A DNA stretch of 64,000 nt, from NCBI GenBank assembly GCA_020436935.1, contig JAGQWX010000005.1:62001-126000 (forward strand), read 5' to 3'. Under the pieces are notes generated by a model that had not been told where the DNA came from, searched no databases, and saw only the letters and a program-made list of their open reading frames with translations. Origin of the DNA: Saprospiraceae bacterium. Its GTDB lineage: Bacteria; Bacteroidota; Bacteroidia; Chitinophagales; Saprospiraceae. Shown piece by piece: positions 43,456 through 56,100 of this stretch (position 1 is its first letter; each line of letters opens with the position of its first letter). Position numbers and translations under genes: made by a program.

Positions 43456-44469
43456 ATGAAATTCGTCGTTTGTGAAGAGCCTGGCAAATTTTCCAAGAAG
43501 GAGATGGATGCTCCTGTATTGGAAGCCGGGAGGTGTTTGTTGAAAATCAAACGCATTGGTGTATGTGGTACCGACCTTCATGCCTACAAAGGAAATCAAC
43601 CCTATTTCTCTTATCCCAGAATTCTTGGACATGAACTCTCAGGTGTCATTGAGGCCATTGATGGTAACGACGAGTTTAAGGTTGGTGAGGAAGTAACATT
43701 CATACCATACTACAGCTGCGGCAAGTGTATTGCCTGTAGAAAAGGCAAAACCAATTGTTGTTCAGACATCAGGGTTTGTGGTGTTCACGTAGATGGGGGC
43801 ATGGTAGAAATACTTTCTATACCTGCTGATGCACTGATCAAAGGTGAAGGTATTTCCCTCGATGGTCTGGCCTTGGTCGAACCATTGGCCATTGGTGCAC
43901 ACGGGGTCAGGAGGGCACAAATAGAAAAGGAAAGTTTCGTACTTGTCATGGGCGCAGGGCCGATTGGTCTGGGCACTGCACACTTTGCTGCCATTGCCGG
44001 AGCCAAAGTCATCATGCTGGATCTTGATCAGAACAGGCTTGATTTCTGTCTGGAGCACCTGCCGATCCATGCAGTCATCAATGGAAAAAATGAGGAAGTT
44101 GCTGAAAAATTGCGCGAATTGACCGGGGGTGACATGTGCGAAGTGGTGATCGATGCAACAGGAAATCTTAAAGCCATGCAAGCCGGATTTTCTTACCTGG
44201 CGCATGGAGGAAGGTTTGTTTTGATCGGTCTTCAGAAAAACGAAATTGCCGTCAATCATCCCGAGTTTCACAAAAGAGAAGCAAGCCTCATGAGCAGCCG
44301 CAACGCCACGAGGGAAGATTTTGACGTCGTCATAAAAGCCATGTCCGAAGGACTGGTCAATCCAGAAACTTATATCACACACAGGTTGAGTTTTGATGAA
44401 GTTGCAGATAGATTTGAAGAATTGTATCAACCCGATAATGGCCTGATCAAGGCCATGATTTCATTATAA
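43456..44469 (+). CDS. Zinc-dependent alcohol/sugar dehydrogenase (MDR family)
   Basis: 337 residues from the ATG at 43456; the longer ORF upstream starts at GTG and reads into non-coding repeat flank. Catalytic zinc ligands: Cys in GVCGTDLHAY, and His-Glu in GHELSG. Structural zinc cysteines: CGKCIACRKGKTNCC. NAD-binding Gly-Ala-Gly-Pro-Ile-Gly-Leu-Gly at about 171-178. Resembles sorbitol- or L-galactonate-type dehydrogenases. It stands 18 bases before the GH43 gene, so it likely handles a sugar alcohol or aldonate from the same polysaccharide. Confidence 0.88.
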   Translation: MKFVVCEEPGKFSKKEMDAPVLEAGRCLLKIKRIGVCGTDLHAYKGNQPYFSYPRILGHELSGVIEAIDGNDEFKVGEEVTFIPYYSCGKCIACRKGKTNCCSDIRVCGVHVDGGMVEILSIPADALIKGEGISLDGLALVEPLAIGAHGVRRAQIEKESFVLVMGAGPIGLGTAHFAAIAGAKVIMLDLDQNRLDFCLEHLPIHAVINGKNEEVAEKLRELTGGDMCEVVIDATGNLKAMQAGFSYLAHGGRFVLIGLQKNEIAVNHPEFHKREASLMSSRNATREDFDVVIKAMSEGLVNPETYITHRLSFDEVADRFEELYQPDNGLIKAMISL

Positions 44470-44487
44470 AATTAATTAAACAGACAT

Positions 44488-46161
44488 ATGAATTATAGTC
44501 GATGTAAAGTAGCTGTCTTGTTGATGTTTGTGGCAGTAAGCAGTTTTGCCCAAAGCATCACGATCACCAATCCGATTTTGAAAGGATTTTATCCGGATCC
44601 CAGTATTCTCCAGGTGGGAGAAGATTATTATCTGGTGAATTCTACCTTTTCATACTTTCCCGGCATCCCTGTGATGCACAGCAAGGATTTGAAAAACTGG
44701 AAACAAATTGGTAACGTCATAGATCGTCCGTCACAAATGGACTTTATGGGTGAGCGTATGACCAGAGGACTATTTGCGCCAGCCATCATGTATTATAAAG
44801 GCATTTATTACGTCACTTGTACCGACATCGACCATGAAGGAAATTTTGTAGCAACAGCCACCAATCCTGCCGGTCCCTGGAGCAATCCTGTGAAACTTCC
44901 TGAAGTGAGGGGAATAGATCCATCTATATTTTTTGATGAAAGCACTGATAAGGCATATATTATCTACAACAGCGATGCACCGGACAATAAACCGCTGTAT
45001 TCCGGACACCGTACCCTCAAAATGTACGAGCTGGACTATAAAAATCTCAAAGTTGTCGGCGAACCAAAAATCATGCTCAATGGTGGGGTAGACCTTTCTA
45101 CCAAACCAGTTTGGATTGAAGCACCCCATATCTTCAGAAGAAATGGCTGGTACTATATGTATGCTGCAGAAGGGGGTACTTCTGTCAATCACTCTGAAGT
45201 CATTTTGAGGAGCAAAGATGTTTGGGGCCCGTATGTGCCTTATGAAAAGAATCCAATTCTCACCCAACGCCATTTGCCTGAAAACAGGCCCAATGCCATC
45301 ACTTCTGCAGGACACGCCCAATTTGTTGATGGTCCCGATGGTAAAACCTACATGGTATTTCTTGCGGTAAGACCATACGAGGGCGATTACTACAACACGG
45401 GCAGAGAAACCTTTATCGTTCCGGTAAAGTGGGTGGATGACTGGCCGGTAGCAGACCTTGGAGGTGAAGAAATCAAATATCAGTATACTGCATCATTCAA
45501 AGAAAAAAAGCAGAAAAATGCCAGACCGCAATCGGGAAATTTTGCTTACACCATCAAATTTAAGGACAAACTCGAACCGGAATTTTTATTCATGAGAACA
45601 GAGGATAAGAGCTCTTACAGCCTGTCTAAAAAGAAAGGCCTGACCTTAAAACTTAAGCCGGAAAAAATTTCAGAGTTTGGAAATCCTTCATTTATTGGCA
45701 AGCGCCAGCAACATTTGAACAGTTCTGCAGAAACATCCATGACTTTTGAGCCTAAGAGTGAAAATGAAAAAGCAGGTCTGGTCATATTCCAGAGCGAAAC
45801 CCATTATTACTTTTTGAGCAAGACGTTGAAAGGAAATGAAGCATATGTAGTTTTATACAAAAGCGGGAATGCGAACCAAACCGAAGTTTTGGCAGAAAGC
45901 AAGCTCACAGACGCTGCTCAGTCCGTTACTTTCAAAATAGAATCAAAAGGTGACAAGTACAATTTTTATTTTGCAGAAGGAAAAGCAAGTCCAAAACTTT
46001 TGCTGGAAGGTGCTGACGGTAAGTTTTTGAGTACCAAAGTTGCAGGAGGCTTTATTGGTTGTTTGTATGGTCTGTATGCGACTTCATCTGGCGATCCATC
46101 CACCAATACGGCATCATTTAAGTATTTGAAGTATGCCGGCAACGACCCAACCTATAAATAA
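44488..46161 (+). CDS. Glycoside hydrolase family 43 (xylosidase/arabinofuranosidase)
   Basis: 557 residues with signal peptide 1-22. Five-bladed propeller with the family triad Asp37 (YPDPSI), Asp144 (RGIDPSIFFD) and Glu211 (WIEAPHIF). The C-terminal 200 residues are a beta-sandwich of the kind found behind beta-xylosidases (GH43_C2 type). It should cut xylose or arabinose side or end groups from xylan outside or in the periplasm. Part of the plus-strand cluster 43456-49203. Confidence 0.93.
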   Translation: MNYSRCKVAVLLMFVAVSSFAQSITITNPILKGFYPDPSILQVGEDYYLVNSTFSYFPGIPVMHSKDLKNWKQIGNVIDRPSQMDFMGERMTRGLFAPAIMYYKGIYYVTCTDIDHEGNFVATATNPAGPWSNPVKLPEVRGIDPSIFFDESTDKAYIIYNSDAPDNKPLYSGHRTLKMYELDYKNLKVVGEPKIMLNGGVDLSTKPVWIEAPHIFRRNGWYYMYAAEGGTSVNHSEVILRSKDVWGPYVPYEKNPILTQRHLPENRPNAITSAGHAQFVDGPDGKTYMVFLAVRPYEGDYYNTGRETFIVPVKWVDDWPVADLGGEEIKYQYTASFKEKKQKNARPQSGNFAYTIKFKDKLEPEFLFMRTEDKSSYSLSKKKGLTLKLKPEKISEFGNPSFIGKRQQHLNSSAETSMTFEPKSENEKAGLVIFQSETHYYFLSKTLKGNEAYVVLYKSGNANQTEVLAESKLTDAAQSVTFKIESKGDKYNFYFAEGKASPKLLLEGADGKFLSTKVAGGFIGCLYGLYATSSGDPSTNTASFKYLKYAGNDPTYK

Positions 46162-46185
46162 TGTCCATCCAATAAATACAAAGAA

Positions 46186-47088
46186 GTGAACAAGCATAAT
46201 ATTTTGATTAAAATCATGCTCATGCTCCTCCTGAGTCCATGTTTTCTGAAGGCCCAGCAGGAAGTGTTGATATATGAAAATGACATTGTCAATTCCAGAT
46301 TTCCGGGTGATAAAACCATGGGTAAGAAGGTAAACAGAGGCAATGTACCATTTGTGGGAGCCCCGAGCCTTGAAATATACTTGTCGGAGGATACAAGTGC
46401 CGAGAAGACAGGCATATTGCTCATTCCCGGAGGTGGTTATAGTGTAATCGTCTTCGATGGTGAAGGAGTAAACAATGCCAAACAACTTAATAAAAAGGGA
46501 TATAATGCTTTTGTCCTGAAATACAGATTGCCTTCTGACTCAACCATGATAGATAAGAGTATGGGCCCATTACAGGATGCTCAGCAAGCCATGTTGTACC
46601 TTCGCACCCATGCCAAAGAATTGGGCATCAACCCCAATAAGATAGGGGTCATGGGCTTCTCTGCCGGTGGACATTTGGCTTCCACTCTGGCGACTCATTT
46701 CGATCCTCCTGCCATTGAAGTCCCGGAAGGGATGAGCGTCAGGCCGGATTTTCAGGTCTTGGTGTATCCCGTCATCAGCATGAAAGAGGAGCTCACCCAC
46801 GGAGGATCGAGAAAAGCCCTGCTTGGCAATAGTCCTTCAGAAGACCTGACCCTTAAATTTTCAAATGAAATGCAGGTAAGCGAAAATACACCTCCTGCCT
46901 ATCTTACGCATTCAGCAGATGACACTGTCGTTGATGTAGACAATTCTATTAAGTATTTCGAGGCATTGCGGGCCAAAAAAGTACCAGTGGAAATGCACAT
47001 TTACCCAAAAGGAAATCACGGTTTCATATTCCGTCAACCGGGATGGATCAACCCTCTTTTTGATTGGCTTGAAGCAAATGGCTGGTAA
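46186..47088 (+). CDS. Alpha/beta hydrolase, acetyl-xylan-esterase-like
   Basis: 300 residues, GTG start at 46186 (an ATG at 46216 is possible but shortens the basic part of the signal peptide). Signal peptide about 1-23. Nucleophile Ser in Gly-Val-Met-Gly-Phe-Ser-Ala-Gly-Gly (about 155-163); Asp in Ala-Asp-Asp-Thr-Val-Val (about 246); His in Gly-Asn-His-Gly-Phe (about 281). His-Gly-type oxyanion element is Pro-Gly-Gly-Gly-Tyr. Proteins of this kind remove acetyl groups from xylan. It follows GH43 by 24 bases. Confidence 0.88.
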   Translation: MNKHNILIKIMLMLLLSPCFLKAQQEVLIYENDIVNSRFPGDKTMGKKVNRGNVPFVGAPSLEIYLSEDTSAEKTGILLIPGGGYSVIVFDGEGVNNAKQLNKKGYNAFVLKYRLPSDSTMIDKSMGPLQDAQQAMLYLRTHAKELGINPNKIGVMGFSAGGHLASTLATHFDPPAIEVPEGMSVRPDFQVLVYPVISMKEELTHGGSRKALLGNSPSEDLTLKFSNEMQVSENTPPAYLTHSADDTVVDVDNSIKYFEALRAKKVPVEMHIYPKGNHGFIFRQPGWINPLFDWLEANGW

Positions 47089-47178
47089 ATTACCACAGGC
47101 CAAAAGCTTACAAAGGCATTTATTTTAAGGATAAATTAGAGTTTTGAAAAATTATGTTTTTTCAGACATACATTCTAA

Positions 47179-49203
<2,025 letters not shown>

Positions 49204-49237
49204 GAGTTTCTTTGTTTCAACATACATGTATATGCTT

Positions 49238-49267
49238 GGGGTGCTGTGAAAATGGCACCCCTTTTTA
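49238..49267 (+). terminator. Terminator of the xylan-esterase transcript
   Basis: GGGGTGC pairs with GCACCCC around a 10-base loop, followed by TTTTTATTT, 35 bases after the esterase stop. Confidence 0.85.
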
Positions 49268-49366
49268 TTTGCATTAAGAGTAAGGTGTTATAAACCCTTA
49301 AGTTAAATGGCAAGGTTATATTACTAATATTTTTAATCGCTCATGACCTGGTTTGGACCTTCTGGG

Positions 49367-49930
49367 TTATAATGTATTGATAAAATTCTCTAGTAAATAC
49401 AGTCCGTTTTCCCAGGGTCCAAATCCGGCATCTGTGTTGATATGACCTGCATTTTCCTCAAAATACAATTGACTGCCCCACGATTTGGCAAATTCCTCCA
49501 CTCTTGAAACAGTAGCCCAATGATCATTGGTGCTTCCTATCACCAGGCTGGGAAAGGGCAGGGTAGTGTCTGGTATGGGAAGAAATGACTCAAGGCCCAA
49601 ATCTGTATAAGGATTTTCAATGTCGGGAGGGCCGACCAGCAATGCACCTGCAATGGTCAGCTTGTATTTTTTCGCCCAATAAGCCACCGCAATGCATCCT
49701 AAACTATGGGCAATGATAAAAACTTTTGATGGGTCAGTATCTCCTATGGTTGATTGAATGGTTTGAATCCACAAGGTGTTATCAGGTTTTTCCCAGCTGT
49801 GCTGTTCAATCCTGGTACAGTCTTGAAGTCGGCCTTCCATCCATGTTTGCCAGTGTCCAGGTCCAGAATTGCCATATCCCGGAAGAGAAAAAAATTGCAG
49901 TGTATCTATGCTTGCCATAATTTTTTGCAT
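49367..49930 (-). CDS. RBBP9/YdeN-like serine hydrolase
   Basis: 187 residues from the ATG at 49930 (one codon into the longest ORF, which begins at TTG). Leu-Pro-Gly-Tyr-Gly-Asn-Ser (N-terminal oxyanion loop), Ile-Ala-His-Ser-Leu-Gly (nucleophile Ser), Ser-Thr-Asn-Asp-His-Trp (Asp) and Glu-Asn-Ala-Gly-His-Ile-Asn (His) form the RBBP9-type layout. Cytoplasmic. Single gene, substrate unknown. Confidence 0.9.
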   Translation of the reverse strand: MQKIMASIDTLQFFSLPGYGNSGPGHWQTWMEGRLQDCTRIEQHSWEKPDNTLWIQTIQSTIGDTDPSKVFIIAHSLGCIAVAYWAKKYKLTIAGALLVGPPDIENPYTDLGLESFLPIPDTTLPFPSLVIGSTNDHWATVSRVEEFAKSWGSQLYFEENAGHINTDAGFGPWENGLYLLENFINTL

Positions 49931-49933
49931 CAA

Positions 49934-50423
49934 ATTTATATTTTGAATAGTAATGTTTTATGGTTTTGTCGCAAAACAATTGTTTGCATTTGTTTTGAGC
50001 GCTATAGCACAATTTTGATGCACGTAACACCAGATTAAATTAAATCATTTGTTTGATTAGATAATGTTGATTGGTGATGAGTTTTTGAAGCATTGATTTT
50101 GGTTTAAAGGACAGGCGAATGGGCACAAATATTATACGTATTTGTACGTAAGTTTGTCATGAAAAAGTTGCACTATTAGATAACTGGTCGGATACTTGTC
50201 CGACCGGTTACGTAATAATACTATAGTAAAATACTTATTAATTAAACAAGCTTGTAACCACTGAAAACCATAAAAAAGAGGCCTCAAAACAGATTTTCAA
50301 AAAGAGTTATTCAAGCTGCATATTTTTACCATAACAATTGCTCTGCAACCATTTAATCAGGAATAAAAAAAATACCATTTTTACATAAAGATTCATACAG
50401 ATTACGCTACTAAAACCTCTTTG
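49934..50423. other. Intergenic region with a strong hairpin
   Basis: No gene. At 50182-50209 AACTGGTCGGA pairs with TCCGACCGGTT (one G-T) around TACTTG, not followed by a T-run, so it is more likely an RNA or operator structure than a terminator. The rest is AT-rich upstream DNA of the glycosyltransferase. Confidence 0.5.
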
Positions 50424-51419
50424 ATGAAAATTCTCATTGTGCACAAAGGCAAATTGCCCGCTACCTATTATGGGGGAACGGAGAGGGTCGTATGGTATCT
50501 GGGGAAAGCCCTCGTTGAAATGGGGCATGAGGTTGAATATCTTACCACTTCGGGATCAGAAATCCCTTTTTGCAAATGCAGATTTATTGATGAAAACAAA
50601 CCCATTGAAGATCAAATTGGCAAAGCGTATGATGTTGTGCATTTTCACCATGTCCAGGACAACAATGAATATGGTCCTGTGCCGGCGCTCGTCACCATTC
50701 ATGGCAATGCAGCCCCAGGGGAGCAACTTAGTCTGAATGCAGTATTTGTTTCTGCAGACCATGCACGTCGCCATGGCGCTGCATCTTTTGTGTACAACGG
50801 ACTTGGATGGGAAGATTATGAATTGCCCCATCTGGATCTTGACAGAAAGTATTTTCATTTTTTGGGAAAAGCTGCATGGCGGGTGAAAAATCTTAGAGGG
50901 GCCATTCAGGTCATTCATAAAACCCGTAACGAGAAACTCTACGTTCTGGGTGGTCACAGGGTGAATTTCAAAATGGGTATGCGCATTACCTTATCCCCGA
51001 GGGTGAGATTTTTTGGGATGGTTGGAGGCAAAGAAAAGTCAGCACTGGTCAATGGTTCAAAGGGCTTGATTTTCCCTGTTAGATGGCACGAACCATTTGG
51101 CTTGTCGATCATAGAAAGCCTGTTTTATGGCACACCTGTATTTGGTACTCCATATGGATCTCTGCCTGAGCTCGTAGGTAATGAATTTGGTTTTCTAAGC
51201 AATGATGCTTCTGTTCTTGCTGCTGCTATTTATGATTCAGAAAGCTATAATTCCACAGTATGCCACGAGTATGCCAGAGATGTCTATTCCGCAAAACAAA
51301 TGGCCAGGTCTTATGTGGATCTGTATGAAAAAGTTATTGTTGGGCGACCCCTGAACCCTTCGATGCCAAAGCTGGAACCTGACCAGTCGACGACATTGCT
51401 GGAATGGATAAGCCCTTAG
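50424..51419 (+). CDS. Glycosyltransferase family 4-type
   Basis: 331 residues from the ATG at 50424 (a TTG precedes it). GT-B fold: the N-terminal Gly-Gly-Thr-Glu-Arg-Val-Val motif and the C-terminal Arg-Trp-His-Glu-Pro-Phe-Gly-Leu-Ser-Ile-Ile-Glu-Ser element mark GT4-like enzymes that use nucleotide sugars. It is shorter than typical (about 370). No polysaccharide operon is adjacent, so its acceptor is unknown. Confidence 0.88.
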   Translation: MKILIVHKGKLPATYYGGTERVVWYLGKALVEMGHEVEYLTTSGSEIPFCKCRFIDENKPIEDQIGKAYDVVHFHHVQDNNEYGPVPALVTIHGNAAPGEQLSLNAVFVSADHARRHGAASFVYNGLGWEDYELPHLDLDRKYFHFLGKAAWRVKNLRGAIQVIHKTRNEKLYVLGGHRVNFKMGMRITLSPRVRFFGMVGGKEKSALVNGSKGLIFPVRWHEPFGLSIIESLFYGTPVFGTPYGSLPELVGNEFGFLSNDASVLAAAIYDSESYNSTVCHEYARDVYSAKQMARSYVDLYEKVIVGRPLNPSMPKLEPDQSTTLLEWISP

Positions 51420-51511
51420 TTTATGCTGAGATAAAGCATTGATAGCATTCTAGCTTCTATTGAATTCCAATTCAGTCATCACAAGGTGTTGCCTATTCGT
51501 TTATGGATAAA

Positions 51512-51536
51512 AAAAAGGGGCCCTAAAGCCCCTCTT
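51512..51536 (-). terminator. Terminator of susD (minus strand)
   Basis: GGGGC pairs with GCCCC around CCTAAA; read on the minus strand it ends in a T-run. It is 20 bases past the susD stop. Confidence 0.8.
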
Positions 51537-51555
51537 TCGTTTTGTTTCGAAAGTA

Positions 51556-53100
51556 TTACCAACCCGGGTTTTGCTCCAGGTTTGGATTTGAATTTATTTC
51601 GTCCTGTGGTATTGGCCACACAAACTTAGCATCATCATAAGGAATTGCAGTAACTCCATATGGTCCGGTATAAGGAGTTCCCAATACGAAAGCTGAAGCC
51701 GGTGGGTTACCGTTTGCAACTTTAGCAGGAATACCGTCAATTGGAGCTATATCGTCTTTCTGCAATCTGTGGATATCAGCCCATCTTCTTCCTTCCATGA
51801 GGAATTCGATTCTTCTTTCTTTCAGAATTGCTTTTACGAGATCTGCATCGCTGCCAAAGCCTGTATAGGCCTGGGTTGTTGGATCAGCCAAAGCTCTGTT
51901 TCTTACTGCATTTAAAAGTGCCAGACCATTGGTAGCATCTCCTGTTCTTGCATATGCTTCAGCCATGTTCAACAAGACCTCTGCATATCTGATAACTGGT
52001 GAAGCGTCTGTATAGTTGGTCACATCTTTGTACTTGTTGGTGTATTTTCTGCTGCCACTTGTACTGGTAAATACCATAGCGAGTGGGTCAGAAGCACTTT
52101 CAAACCTTCTCTTGTCGTCTGCCAACCACTCAGGATCTCTCCAGATGATAGGGCTGATACAAACCAATTCTCTTCTTTTGTACTGTGAAGCCAAAGCTGC
52201 GTTTACACCTGGATTGAGGGTAGCTGCCTGAAGCATAGAGAAAATAGATTCTGTGTTGCTGTAAGAACTTACGAATACAGTGCCAGGATGAGCAGTTAAT
52301 GTATACTTGCCATCCAATTTTTTGCCTTCTTCGATCACTTTAGCCCAGTTTCTCATGTGAAGATAAACTCTTGTTTTGAAGGCAATCGCAGCATTTTTAC
52401 TGGCGTAAGTCAAACTTGTGCTTGTGATTTTTGCTTCAGCTTCGTTTAGGTCAGCCAATACTTTTGCATAAACTTCAGCAACAGTATTTCTTGGCTTAGT
52501 TACCTCGTTGTTGATCTCATCTTGCGTGTCAACACCAACTTCTCTGTATGGAATACCTGTATGAGACGCGTTCGCAGTATGCTGATAAGGTCTTGCGAAG
52601 TGAATAGCAAGTTCAAAGTGAGTGATGGCTCTCAAGAACTTGGCCTGACCAATGTAGTTGTCACCAACAGCAGAAGTTATGATTCCATTGTCAACTGCTT
52701 TGGTTACTCCTTCGATAACAAGGTTACATCTGTTGATCAATCTGTAACCATCGATCCAGTAGTAAACATTGTTTGCAGTAGTTGGATCGTATGTTGCTGT
52801 ATAAGTCAGCTGGTAGAATGTTGCATTGTTTACCACATCCTCTCCTCGGTTATCGCCTTGTTGAACGAATGCAGCTCCCCAAACATAACCTCTACCACCG
52901 TTTGCTGCGCCAGAGTTGTAAGTACCAATTGCTGCTGCGTTGTACATACCATTGATGGTAGATTGGATAAGTGCAGGAGTAGTAAATGACGCGTCAACAG
53001 AAATGTTGTTGATCGGCTGCAGGTCCAGAATATCCTCTTCCGAACAGGCGGCTACCATCATTACGATGAAACCGTAAAAAATATATTTTAATTTATTCAT
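51556..53100 (-). CDS. SusD/RagB-like outer membrane glycan-binding lipoprotein
   Basis: 514 residues, lipoprotein signal ending Val-Ala-Ala-Cys (Cys19). Ile-Asn-Asn-Ile-Ser-Val-Asp near the mature start, the TPR-like helices with Phe-Leu-Arg-Ala-x-x-His-Phe-Glu-Leu, the Val-Ile-Arg-Tyr-Ala-Glu-Val-Leu-Leu-Asn-x-Ala-Glu-Ala motif and the Trp-Pro-Ile-Pro C-terminal segment are SusD marks. It caps the SusC channel encoded 28 bases upstream. No glycosidase is adjacent, so its ligand is unknown. Confidence 0.95.
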   Translation of the reverse strand: MNKLKYIFYGFIVMMVAACSEEDILDLQPINNISVDASFTTPALIQSTINGMYNAAAIGTYNSGAANGGRGYVWGAAFVQQGDNRGEDVVNNATFYQLTYTATYDPTTANNVYYWIDGYRLINRCNLVIEGVTKAVDNGIITSAVGDNYIGQAKFLRAITHFELAIHFARPYQHTANASHTGIPYREVGVDTQDEINNEVTKPRNTVAEVYAKVLADLNEAEAKITSTSLTYASKNAAIAFKTRVYLHMRNWAKVIEEGKKLDGKYTLTAHPGTVFVSSYSNTESIFSMLQAATLNPGVNAALASQYKRRELVCISPIIWRDPEWLADDKRRFESASDPLAMVFTSTSGSRKYTNKYKDVTNYTDASPVIRYAEVLLNMAEAYARTGDATNGLALLNAVRNRALADPTTQAYTGFGSDADLVKAILKERRIEFLMEGRRWADIHRLQKDDIAPIDGIPAKVANGNPPASAFVLGTPYTGPYGVTAIPYDDAKFVWPIPQDEINSNPNLEQNPGW

Positions 53101-53127
53101 TGCTTTAAATTGTATGCGTGACTGAAA

Positions 53128-56100
53128 TTAGAAATTAAGATTTAAACCAAAGGTCATCAATTTTGATCTTGGAGTACCGTTGAGGTCAACACCTGTGCTT
53201 TCCATTTCCGGGTTAAGACCTTTGTACTGAGTGATGATGATTTGGTTTTGAGCCATAGCATAAATTCTCAAACTTGAGATATTGATTCTGCTTGTGAGTG
53301 ATTTTGGAAGAGTGTAACCCAATGAAACGTTGTCAAAGCTTACGAAATCACCATTCTCTACAAATCTGGTTGTAGCAGCTGATGTTAGGTTAACAAATGT
53401 ATTTGACTCTGCCCATAGTTTCGGTGTAATTCCATCTCCTGGATTTTCAGCGCTCTGCCATCTTCCAAGAATTTCAGTGCTGTTGTTGTTAAGGTTCATG
53501 GTCACAAGGTCTCTTCTTGTAGCGTTGAATATTTTGTTGCCACCGCTGAATCTCACCATAGCGCTCAAATCGAAGTTCATGAAGTCGAGTCTGGTATTAA
53601 CACCACCATAGTATTTAGGTAAAGTATTACCAAGAATTACTCTGTCGGTTGTTGTACTTAAGCTTGAAGCTTCGCCTCTGACTCCAGGATTAGCTGGGTC
53701 AAATATGTAGTAACGGCTGTTGGTGATTTCACCTTCAACCAATGTTGTTCCGTCGCCTTTATAGTATACAGGGTTACCATTTGCAGGATTCACACCCCAA
53801 TATTTAAATCCATAAAGTGAATTCATTGATTCGCCTTCTCTCAAAATGGTGTTGGTACCGATGATATCAGCTCCACCATTTGGCAAAGAAACAATCTTGT
53901 TGCTCATAAATGTGACGTTGGCACCAACATTCCATCTCAATTTACTATCATCAATGATGTTGTAGCTTGCGCTCAATTCATAACCCTGGTTCAAAGATTT
54001 ACCAATGTTTTTGTTGATTCTGTTGAAAGGCACACCAAGTGAAGGCGCAACCGGTTCTTCGAATACAAGGTTGTCGATGTCGTTTTTAAACCAGTCGAAA
54101 GTAACTCTGATTTTGTCGCCCATTAAGGCAAGGTCGATACCAAAGTCAGTTTTCTTTGAAGTTTCCCAAGTCAACTGGTCGTTACCAAACTGGTTGAAAG
54201 CCAAACCATTGAGTGAACCGTAAGGAGAGGCAATAGCCAAACCAAGGTATGGATAAGTACCAATTTCTGTATTACCAACAGCTGAGTAAGAGTATCTGAA
54301 TTTCAATTCAGAAAGTACATCTTTCATATCGGACATAAACGATTCGTTGGAAAGGTTCCATCCAAATGAGTAACCAAGGAAGTTGTTCCATCTTTGATCA
54401 GGTGAAAGCTTTGAAATACCATCACGTCTGAAAGAAACCTGACCAAAATATCTTTGTGCATAGTTGTAGTTCAAACGTCCAAGGAATGAAATCAAACCAA
54501 CTTCAGTGGCACCACCACCTGATTGTTGAGTTTCATAAGCATTCGAAACCAATACCTGATTGTAGAATCTGTCCAAAAGACCTGTACCAACAGCAATGAA
54601 GTTTTCATTTCTTTCTTTTTGGTATTCAGAACCTACTGTAAATCCTAAACTATGATTTTTTGCGAAAACCTTATTGTAATTAAGAATGTTCTGGATGTTC
54701 CATCTGAACAAATCGTCATTTCTGTTTTGAAGTCTACCGGCAGAACCAGCTCCATCACCGTGAACAGGGTCATAGAAAAGGAAACCATTGGTTGTCGGGT
54801 TGTCAATGCTTGCCTGGAAACGGTAATTCAAGCCATCGATGATATCTACACTTGCGAATGCGTTTCCAAGAACCCTTTTGATGGTAGACTGGAATTTGTT
54901 GTTTGCAAGTACATAAGCAATGTTTGAAATGTTGTCTCCAACAGGGTTGGTATTGTCCCATTGTCCAACGTTGGCATTGTTGGCGCTTATGTTGTATCCT
55001 GTTGGATGGTCAGGATTCAAAACTGGAGTGTTTGGCAATTGCCTGGTTGCATTAAATACGTTACCTGACAAAGAGTTGGTACCAGTATTCAGACCATCAT
55101 ATGCTGTTTGTGTGTAAGTAATGCCTCCACCCACAGACAACCACTTGAAGATTTTGTGTTCCAGGTTGGATTTTAGGTTGAAACGTTCCATTGAGTTTGC
55201 CTTCGCAATACTGTTCTGATAAGTATAACCGCCAGAAATGTAGTAAGTGGTATTGTCGCTACCACCACTGATAGAAATGCCTTGATCGTGCTGTAAAGCA
55301 TTGTAATTGAGTACTTCAGCCTGCCAGTCAGTATCATATTCAGAACCCACAGCCCATGCTGCCTGACCTCTGTTGGTTCTTTTCTCGTTTGAGATTGCAA
55401 GAAAGTCCGCAGTCTTCAGCAAATCAAAAGTTTTGATTGGACTTGCTATACCAAAGGTTGAATTGAAGGAAACTTTAGCACTTCCTTTTTTACCCTTTTT
55501 GGTAGTAATGAGGATAACACCATTCGCTGCTCTTGAACCGTAAATGGCCGTTGCAGCACCGTCCTTAAGGATCTCGTAAGACTCGATGTCAGCTGGGTTG
55601 ATATCACCAAGACCACTTGCAGAAGCATATCCTCCAAGGTCACCGGTATAAATAGGAATACCATCAACAACAACTAGTGGAAAAGTACCTGAATTCACAG
55701 AGGCAATACCTCTGATCCTGATTCTTGGTCCTTCACCAACAATACCTGTTTGTTGCGTGATTTGAACACCAGGAGCACGACCAGCGAGCTGAGTTGCAAA
55801 GTTGGGTGTCATGATGCCGGCAATGGATGACCCATCAACCTTAGAAATTGAAGAAGTGATGTCACTTTTTCTTTGAACACCATAACCTATCACCACAACT
55901 TCATCCAGCAATTCGCCGGCATCTAGAGATGCATCAACATAGTTGTTCGCTCCAATGGCTACTTCCATAGTTTTGTAACCAGTATAGCTAATGGTAAGTT
56001 TCTCGGTAGCACTGGGTACTTCCAGTGTAAACATACCTTCTAAGTCTGTCACAGTACCAATCAATTGGTCCCCCACAACAGAAACATTGGCACCAATAAG

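Noticed and set aside
43762..44430. 222-codon minus-strand ORF inside the dehydrogenase gene
   Set aside because: Antisense shadow of an MDR dehydrogenase with all zinc ligands on the plus strand.
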